A DNA stretch of 64,000 bases from Aphelidium insulamus (Eukaryota > Aphelidiomycota > Aphelidea > Aphelidiaceae): NCBI GenBank assembly GCA_036784855.1, contig JAZDSV010000024.1:166990-230989 (forward strand), read 5' to 3'. Positions 56,798-64,000 of the stretch are shown piece by piece. The notes under the pieces are model-generated. The model saw nothing but the letters and a program-made list of their open reading frames with translations. It was not told the DNA's origin and made no database searches. Within the stretch, counting starts at the first letter, position 1, and each line of letters opens with the position of its first letter. The translations under genes and the position numbers were made by a program.

Positions 56798-58975
56798 AGT
56801 AAGACACCGTGCTGCTCAATGCCGCATACCGCAACTACGCTAACAACCGCTGCCTAGTGTCCAAGATATTCTTCAAGTTCCGCTCCGAGAAAGACTTTGA
56901 CTCATGCATCTTTGACTCGCCGTCCATATCGGTCTTTGACCTGAAGAAGGAGATCATGCAGCAGCGCAGTCTCCTAAAGGGCATGTACAGGCCACAGATT
57001 ATATGCCTGCCTGTGTGGTGCTGATAGTGTGTGCAGGCAATATGAACTTTGACTTGAAGATATTTGACGCCCAGACCAATGACGAGTACCACGACGACAC
57101 ATACCAAGTGCCTCGCAATTCATCGGTGGTTGTCAAGCGCACACAGGCGCCCGAGGGAACAGCATCTCGATATTTGACTGGTGGTGCTTATCTGCCACGC
57201 GGAGTGAAGAGTGCAGGCGCATCCGCGCTGCCAGCCACAATGGGCCCGCGTGCTCCCGTCGCTACAACGGGGTCGGCTGCATCAAATGCCATATCAAGCA
57301 CCGCTCCGCTGCCAAGTAGCGTGATTCCGCTGTCGGCATTGCCGCCTCCGAGCTCGGTTCCACCCGTAACTACGTACACCGTTCCTGTAATAGACGTGCT
57401 ATTCGCTGCATGTCGCCTTTCCCGATCTCACCACGTCTCGCAGGGGCAGCAAATGGTTGGAGTGCTACCTCCCACTTCGTCTGCTCCAATACACATTGGT
57501 GTACGCAATTGTGTTTTTGTTTTTGTGTGATTCTGCACTGGCTTACGGTGATGACAGGTGCCTGGGCAGATAATAACTGGTGAAACCGAGGACGACAAGA
57601 TCCAGGCTCTGTACGGACAGACGGGTGAACATTGGCAGAAGCAAGCTGCACAGCTTACATGGTATACACTATATTCAATTCAATATAGCCTTATTCATGA
57701 TCAGGGCCGGTGGCCGCAATATGAACTCATACAGACAAAAGTTTGCCCCCCAGTCAACCGCCGTCCAGGGTGCTCCCGGAGCACCAAGCAACGATGCTTC
57801 CGGAACCTTTGTCCCCAGCCACACGGGACAGAACAGGCCGCCACCACCAAACTATGTCTGCTTTCGTTGCGGTGTCAAAGTAGGAAATATTCTAATTATT
57901 ATCACATGTGTATATACTTTCACTGACGACAGCGGACAAAATGAGAGCTTATCTCACTGAATTTACCGTGCAGGGACACTGGAAGCAATTTTGCCCCACG
58001 ATCGGCAATGCAGACTATGACAACTTTCGCTTCAAAAAGACCACTGGTATTCCGCGCACATTTCTTAAGAGCATGCCGGCACAGCCGGGCGAAGAAGGCG
58101 CGCCAGCTGCACCGATACCCGGCGCATCTCACATGATTAATCAGGAGGGCGAGATGGTTGTGGCGCAACTAAACACCACCCCGTTCGAGAAGTGGGCCAA
58201 GCAGAATGCCCAGCTTTCCGTGGCTCTTGACGACGAAGCTCTGTTCTCCGTCGCATTCGACTATCAGATGGAGTGGGAGGCGGCTGAACCGTCGGCACGC
58301 ACCCACGAGCCGTGGATCCCGGCGGCACTGACATGCTGCCTGTGTCGTGGTCTGGCGCGAGAAGCCGTGCGACAGTCGTGCTGCCGGGCACTGTTCTGCG
58401 ATTCGTGTCTGCGCGAGAACCTGCAGGCGTCCATTGCGGCACAGGCGGCCGAGGCGGCGCGCTCAAATAATAACACCATGGCAGTGCGAATAGAGTGCCC
58501 AAGCTGCAAAGCGTTTACTGATCTGGACAAATCGATTGTGGACAAGCCGACCCGGGCGCTAGTTGATCAGCAACTGCGCCGGGTGGCCGATGAAGTGCGG
58601 CGCCGGAAAGAGGCTGAAAGTGCCGAGCCTGTGACAGACAGTGTTGCCGCCGATGCGGTTGCTGCCCCTACGGATAATCATCGAGAATCTGGCGACCACT
58701 CTGACAATGCAGCATCTAAAGACCGAGATGGACAGTCTTCGCGTGTGCATTCACCACGGAATCAAGACAGTTCTCGACGCAGATCGCGATCACCGCGCCA
58801 TCGCGATGTACCGTCACGCCACCGCTCACGGTCCCGCGACGAACAATACCGCAGCAGCAGGCAATCAAGACGTCGTTCGCGCTCACCACTTGATTCGGGC
58901 CGGGATTATCCGCCCAGGTCGCGTGAGCATCGTCGTAGCTCCGAGTATAGAAGCGCGGGGCATCGTCGTCGCTAG
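56798..58975 (+). CDS. RBBP6/Mpe1-type protein: DWNN, zinc knuckle, RING, RS tail
   Basis: Exons: A of the start codon at 56798, then 56858-56980, 57037-57386, 57444-57500, 57558-57661, 57705-57879, 57974-58975; 603 residues. The start codon is formed by splicing (gccA|TG) across a 59-nt intron with a strong GTAAGA donor. The ubiquitin-like DWNN domain is clear (SKIFFKFRSEKDFDSCIFD, VFDLKKEIM, FDLKIFDAQTNDEY, VPRNSSVVVKR). Next is a conserved TEDDKIQALYGQTGEHW, a CCHC knuckle (CFRCGVKGHWKQFCP), TGIPRTFL and a RING/U-box (CCLCRGLAREAVRQSCC...CPSC). The tail is Arg/Ser-rich. Mpe1/RBBP6 is a subunit of the cleavage and polyadenylation factor and a ubiquitin ligase. The intron at 56981 has a GC donor (gcatgt): only this restores KGNMNFDLK. 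Confidence 0.92.
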
Positions 58976-59159
58976 CTGCTCGTACACTGCTGAATAAATC
59001 GGTGCTTACACTTATTGTATGATTGACTTATTAAACGTATTGTTATTAAACGGCGATTATTCTGTTATGCACATATCGTTTGAGTGTTACATGTCGTGCG
59101 TATCGTGTGAAGAACAAATAGTGGCTATAAGTGTCAAAATATGTCACATTGAATCAGAC

Positions 59160-59239
59160 GGGAATGTGGCCGAGTGGTCTAAGGCGCTGTGTTTAGGCCG
59201 CAGTCTTTCGGGGCGTGGGTTCAAATCCCACCGTTCTCA
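59160..59239 (+). tRNA. tRNA-Leu (anticodon UAG)
   Basis: The 80-nt sequence folds as a cloverleaf. Acceptor stem GGGAATG/CGTTCTC has two G-U pairs, and the discriminator base is A as in tRNA-Leu. A D arm and a 5-bp anticodon stem (CTGTG/CGCAG) are present. The loop TTTAGGC puts UAG (59194-59196) at positions 34-36, reading CUA leucine codons. An 11-nt extra arm (class II) and T arm GTGGG-TTCAAAT-CCCAC complete it. The internal A and B boxes (TGGCCGAGTGG, GGTTCAAATCC) are intact. A run of five Ts six bases downstream is a plausible RNA polymerase III terminator. No intron is present and CCA is not encoded, as expected for a nuclear gene. Confidence 0.95.
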
Positions 59240-59290
59240 CTATTTTTGTAAATTTATTCGAGACCATAGCAGAAATTTTTCAATATCTGC

Positions 59291-59587
59291 TTATTGCTGT
59301 CTGAGTTGCTTGAAGGCCGAACTTTGAGCCTCCATAATACCAGGGGCCATCTGCATTGGCCCAATCACCGTAGTGCCGCGTTCCAGTACTGCATCATCGA
59401 TATTTGCGCCCCAGTGCTTGCAATATTCGATGCACGTTTTAACGGCCTCTTTGCTCCCGTGCATTATTGCCACATGCTCTGCTGCTCCAGCATCCATCGA
59501 TATGGATATATCGGGAGATGATTCAATCCCGTCCTTACCGGTGCCTGACACAGTATTTGATGGCAGTGCCACTACATTTGAAAGCAT
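59291..59587 (-). CDS. Possible small protein (98 aa), opposite to the ankyrin gene
   Basis: An ATG-initiated minus-strand frame has protein-like composition (AAEHVAIMHGSKEAVKTCIE, HWGANIDDAVLERGTTVIG). No family is recognised. It would start 18 bp from the nearest in-frame Met of the ankyrin-repeat gene on the other strand. It could equally be an antisense shadow of that gene's 5' part. Confidence 0.3.
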   Translation of the reverse strand: MLSNVVALPSNTVSGTGKDGIESSPDISISMDAGAAEHVAIMHGSKEAVKTCIEYCKHWGANIDDAVLERGTTVIGPMQMAPGIMEAQSSAFKQLRQQ

Positions 59588-59605
59588 AAAACCAATAGTG
59601 CCTGC

Positions 59606-60333
59606 TATGCAAAGCCGAGTGGCGACCCCGAGACCACCGCGCTATCGCGCCAAAAATACTGTTTACAGAGCGCGCGGTGCATCCGCAATAATCAACAACA
59701 AGCCCGACCGACATGGTGACGAGCTGATGCTACAGGCAATATCACGCGGCGACGTGTACGCTGCAGCATCATTCAAGCGCCTAGGTATCGCCATACCGAG
59801 CACGGCACCAATTAAAGCTGCAAGCGGCGGCCATCTGGCAATGTTAAAGTGGTTGCGCGGCAGTGGCAGCCCCTGGAACACACTGATCTGCTCGGTGGGC
59901 AAAAATGGTCACTTGACAGTGCTGCAGTGGGCCCGTAAAAGTGGGTGTCCGTGGAGCGAGGAGACATGTGCAAGTGCAGCTCTGCATGGGCAACTAGCGG
60001 TGCTGCAGTGGGCCCATGAACAAGGATGTCCGTGGAATGAGCGAACGTGCGCCAGTGCCGCGACCGGCGGTCACTTGAAAGCACTGCAGTATGCAGTCGA
60101 GCAAGAATGCCCGTGGGATGAGTGGACGTGTAATCGGGCAGCGCAGTACGGTCATCTACAGGTACTACGGTGGGCATACCAGCATGGGTGCCCGTGTGGA
60201 ATGATGCAGAGACGCTTGCGGAAATAGCTGGCCACCACGCGATACTAGAGTTCCTACGCGGCAAACAGTCGGCCACTGAACGCGACAATGGCAGCCGTGA
60301 TATTGAGCATCAGTTGGCTGGTCTCTCAATATA
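59606..60333 (+). CDS. Ankyrin-type (GCPW) repeat protein with a late frameshift
   Basis: Start taken at Met MQSRVATPRPP; upstream in-frame Mets exist (near 59502), so the N-terminus is uncertain. Five to six degenerate ankyrin-like repeats of about 27 residues follow the pattern GHL-x-VLQWA-x3-GCPW-x-E-x-TC-x-AA, common in large protist families. At about 60198 the frame shifts: CPCGMMQ replaces the expected CPWNDAETLAE. In the other frame the sequence continues as another repeat (IAGHHAILEFLRGK) to a stop at 60331-60333. A 2-nt gain (or 1-nt loss) explains it. Either a recently disabled gene or a sequence error. Function: protein-interaction scaffold, otherwise unknown. Confidence 0.7.
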
Positions 60334-60447
60334 GAAACGTTAACATATCATACCTGGAGACTGCAAAAATAGTAGCAGTACGTGTTTAATATAGAAACTT
60401 TTACATATCATACCTTGATACTGCAAAAATAGTAACAGTACGTGTAT
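60328..60447 (+). repeat. 60-bp tandem duplication
   Basis: Two adjacent 60-bp units (60328-60387 and 60388-60447) with about six differences. The first begins inside the restored stop codon of the ankyrin gene, so the duplicated unit is its 3' flank. Confidence 0.85.
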
Positions 60448-60565
60448 TAACTATTGTGTGCTGACACGAAATAGTCTGCAACAAGGGGCACCCATCAGCC
60501 AATCATCGCGCGTCTGGATGCAGCGTGAATCTTGCGGCATTATATTGCGTGCACCTGCAGTACAT
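60448..60565. other. Spacer between tandem repeat and LINE 3' end
   Basis: Short non-coding sequence with no recognised feature. Confidence 0.3.
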
Positions 60566-63500
60566 TTGATTGATTGATTGATTTATTCATTAAACGTATC
60601 TAACCGGTCGGTCATGACGTTGCACCGTTGGTTGCCCGAGTGCGTGTTGACATATACAAAATATACTTCAGTTCACAGTGATGGACTCCATGCGGAGTAA
60701 AGCGGTGTGGTCAGCCGTCACACTGCATTGAAAAAGTTTGCAAGTACTGCTGCCGCTTGTGGATGTTGTAGTATCAGACGCAGCTCCAGCGTGAATATGC
60801 CGAGTTGAGCCAGGTTGTCACGGAGTTGAGCACGTTCCGCCTGTCGAGACAGACAATGTCGGACGCGGTGGGCAATGTCATCACGGGTGCCACAGTATCG
60901 ACAGTCGGCGCAGTCTGTGAGTCGCAGTCGTTTTAGCACAGAAAATGTTGGGTAGTAGCCGGAACGGAGCTGAGTAAGAACGCTCGACTGTCGTCTAGTG
61001 CGGCCAGCATGCAGACGCTGTAAGAGAGCCGGAAGCCGAGAGAATGTCATCATAGTACAGCGATGACTCGTTCAGCTTTTCCTCTGTCTCCCACTTGGCT
61101 TGATGTTGCTGCCAAGCATGGCGTTGTATACTACGCTTGGCATCATTCAGTCGGATGCCTTCATGCAGATCAAAAAGCGGCACTGCGTGGTCAGTGGCTG
61201 CTACCCGGGCGGCGGCATAGCAGCATTTGCTGGAGTAGCATGGTGCGGCATATGAGGAAGCCAGTGGACCGTGACTTCCTGTGTCAGTGTGCACAACAGC
61301 TGATTCAACTGGTGTGCCAGTGGTGACTTGCTGACTGCCAGTTGGCAAAGACTTTGCACTGTAGCTCGATCCTGACACCACATAACAACCGGTCGATGAC
61401 ACTTTTCTGCTGCAGCGCGGCGCACAGCTGCCACGAGTGCTGCTAATTCTGCCTGATGTCGCTGGTAGAATATTGGGATTTTGAATGCCGTAATCCCGCT
61501 GTGCTGCTCCTGCTGTAAGCATGCCAATGCACTTCCTTGGGCCGATGTGTGAATGGCTGTATACAGTACTCGTCCCCGTTCGACATAATATTCATGTGTA
61601 GTGAGCCAGCTGGTCAGAGCAGCTTCTGCGGTTGGGGCGACTTGAACTGTGAGACTTGGCGGAGCCCGAGGCAGCCACGGGGGATGTGAGTGCGTTGCGG
61701 TCTCGGGCGGTGCTGGCCAGATATAGCTATTAATCTGGTCAGTCAGAATCTCGCCTGGCTCGCAGTAACATTTCCTCTTGTCCCGGAGTGCCGGCGTAGC
61801 ATCTACTTGTTGCCTAGCAGGGTGGTGACGTGGGTAGGACGTCCAGGTTGTCCACTGCATTTCGGCTGTCTGTCGTAGCAGAATTGACAGAGGTAGCATG
61901 CCCGCCTCAGCTAGGAGTGCATGAGTTGGTGTGCACTTCAGGGCTCCCGTTATCCACAGCAGCACTCGGCGATACTCGGCCTCCATGTCCGATATACGTG
62001 TTGTGTATTGTAGCGCCGTCGGAGACCACGCAGTCGCAGCATAAGTTAGCACCGGAATAATCATGGACATTGCAAGATGTCTTCGTGTCAGCAGAGAGGC
62101 TCCCCACATACTGTTACCGGCGTGAATGATGGAGTTAAGGGCACGCGAGGCCTTGCCAGTTGCCATGTGCACATGTGTTTTCCAGTTCAGCTTGCTGTCG
62201 ACTTGTACGCCCAGCATGCGGGCGGTTTGCGACGCCCTAATTGCTGTGTCCGAGATGTGCAGGTCCGGCAGCTGTGGTCGCTGTTTCCTACCGGTGAAGT
62301 GGAGCAGAACGGACTTTGTGGGTTCAAGCTGCTGGTTGAATGGGCGGCTCCATTGCTCTTGCAGCTTTTTAATGGCATTCTCAAGAATCCGCACATTTTT
62401 CGCCGTGGACCTGGACGAGACAGTGCATGTCAAGTCGTCCGCAAAGCCAATCACTCGAGCCCCGTTCTCACGCAAGATGTCAAACGCCGGTGCATTGTAG
62501 AACAAGTAGAGAATCGGGGAGAGCGGCGATCCTTGTGGCAGCCCCATGTCAAGCGCTATGTCCATGCTCTGGCCGGTGGGCGAGGTAAGGATAGCTCGGC
62601 GCCCTTTCAGAAATGCAGCGGTGTAGTTGACAAATTGTGGCGGCAGTGCCGATGCAGACAGAACAGTGCAGCAGGCGGTCATGCAGTACTGTGTCATATG
62701 CGCCTTTGACATCCAAAAACACTGCAGTCGTTGTTTGCTTGCGTCTCCAACCTTGCTGCACCTGCTGCACCAAACTATGCACCGCTTGTTCGCATGAGCG
62801 ATGCGCCCGGAAGCCATATTGCGATGCTGCCGCATATACCGACTCTCGGCGTAGAACGCCAGTCGTCGAGCCATCACACCCTCCATCAGCTTTGCAAGCG
62901 TGGGCAGCATGGTGATAGGGCGATATGCTCGAGGGCTGGTGTAGTCCGACTTGCCGCTCTTTGGTATAATCATGGTTATGCCGACTTTAAATGGTGACGG
63001 CAAGTGGCTATACTGCAGGCATGCGTTGAGTAGTCGGACAATGTAGGCTCCAGCCACTGGCCACACGCTCTGCCAGTATTTCCCACCGCGTCCGGCTCAC
63101 ACTGGAGCCTACATCCGATCTGGACCGGGTGCGTTATATGCGGCGGCATCGCGTAACACGGCCTCGATCTCCGCGGCTGTTATGCTGGGGGCACTATCAT
63201 CACAGCCAGGTGCGGCACGGTCAAGGATCGGAATGTGAGCCGGACGCGGTGGGAAGAATGACGAGGCGAGACATTTCAACTTGGCGTTTTCTGTCACATG
63301 CTGCTGGCCGTCCGAGACAATTGTGGGCAGTGATTGAGTCCGCGGCGCTGCCTTTAGCGAGTTCACCATGCGCCACAGCTGTTTCGGGTCGTCCGTCGCC
63401 GTCATTTCTTGCCACAGCGTTTGCTTCGCGGTTGCAATTTTGCGATGTAGGCTCCGCCGCGCATCCCGCCATGCTGTAGCATTACCCTGCGTGCGGTGCT

Positions 63501-64000
63501 TTTGCATGGAGTGCCGTAGTCTAGCCACATGCTTGCGACACTCGTCGATCTCGGCGTTCCACCAAGCCTGAGCTCGGACTGATGGCCGTAGAGTAGGAAT
63601 TGTGCGGTCAATGTTTTCCTGTACCGCAGCAAGCAGACAATACGAGTACATGTCAACATCGCCGGTGTTGTCAATGTGAGAAGCGCCCAGTGCATTGTGG
63701 AGGCGCTGTGTCAGATCACTGCACACTGCGGTCCAATCTGCCCGTCGCCAGTTTGGCCGTGGAGCTTCACACGGATGATCTTGCGCCGATATAACAATGC
63801 TAGTCAATATCGGCAGATGATCCGAGGCGGCATCAATGTGGCGGGCAATCGAGCACGATGTAATTAGCCGTGCTGCTCGACTGTCGGCCAACGTCAGGTC
63901 GACTGTTGAGCTGCCCTTTGTTCCGCAGTATGTGGGTGTTTGTGGCTGTGTTAATAGTGCAAATCCGTCGGGAGAGCAGTTCCGCTGTTGCTGTTCCGGC
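60566..64000 (-). mobile_element. Decayed non-LTR retrotransposon (LINE) with endonuclease, RT and RNase H regions; 5' part outside window
   Basis: Read on the minus strand from the right edge. The end of an APE-type endonuclease is seen (STVDLTLADSRAARL near the edge, SDHLPILTSIV) followed by a linker. The reverse transcriptase has YRPITMLPTLAKLMEGV, a block FLDVKGAYDTVLHDRLL, GLPQGSPLSPILY and the catalytic FADD near 62450. An RNase H-like region (RHQAELAALVAAV, VVMWCQDRATVQSL, VHWLP) and a C-terminal Cys-His motif (CRYCGTRDDIAHRVRHC) end near 60718. The 3' end has AATAAATCAATCAATCAATCAA (60566-60592), a tandem tail as in I/Jockey-like LINEs. At least three frame breaks (between EN and RT, and twice in the RT fingers/palm) show that the copy is inactive. 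Clade not determined. Confidence 0.88.

Overview
This is eukaryotic nuclear DNA from a gene-dense, probably unicellular, ciliated protist. Nearly every gene carries short spliceosomal introns, mostly 39-120 nt. There are spliceosome (U2A'), RNase P/MRP (POP5) and TFIIH (XPD) genes, a mitochondrial EF-Tu and an F1Fo-ATPase assembly factor (ATP10) with organelle-type leaders, a BBSome subunit (BBS1, which implies a cilium or flagellum), a NudE homologue, a nuclear tRNA-Leu(UAG) and a LINE. The standard genetic code fits everywhere. I cannot name the organism from sequence alone. The tyrosine-kinase-like motif, PX-AGC kinase, CaMKK-like kinase, kelch proteins and GCPW-type ankyrin repeats are compatible with several protist groups. 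All gene models below were spliced by eye, using frame continuity and family conservation.

Layout. 1-8 kb: end of a kelch membrane protein, a MAPEG-family membrane protein, a fimbrin-type actin-binding protein with a C-terminal PH domain, and (minus strand) a kelch-ectodomain receptor with a cytoplasmic kinase-like domain. 8.5-17 kb: a full-length GBF1-type Sec7 ARF-GEF, convergent with UTP4/cirhin. 17-24 kb: a kelch/coiled-coil/polyproline/WH2 protein, convergent with a PX-AGC (SGK3/CISK-like) kinase. 24-31 kb: a secreted class 3 lipase, a CaMKK/SNF1-activating-type kinase, an unusual interleaved inverted repeat and an orphan 7-TM protein. 31-40 kb: a small acidic protein, NudE, ATP10 divergent from POP5 across only 40 bp, a second kelch membrane protein, a four-span membrane protein and mitochondrial EF-Tu. 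40-48 kb: a foldback-like element with minisatellite inverted ends, U2A', a third kelch membrane protein and XPD/ERCC2. 48-59 kb: VPS41, BBS1, a secreted orphan and an RBBP6/Mpe1 homologue. 59-64 kb: tRNA-Leu, an ankyrin-repeat gene with a frameshift, and a decayed LINE running off the right edge.

Most genes are unrelated housekeeping functions, so there is no operon logic. The recurring theme is a lineage-specific kelch family. Three loci (near 0.5, 36 and 44 kb) encode secreted kelch propellers with a Ser/Thr-rich stalk, one C-terminal membrane helix and almost no tail. A fourth (5-8 kb) has the same ectodomain followed by a cytoplasmic tyrosine-kinase-like domain whose DFG aspartate is replaced. 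A fifth kelch gene (17-20 kb) is intracellular and joined to actin-binding elements. In all five the blades are separated by phase-1 introns. Other points of interest are several well-supported GC-AG introns, a start codon split by an intron, stop codons lying inside AATAAA signals, and the two structured repeats near 28.9 and 40.5-41.6 kb.
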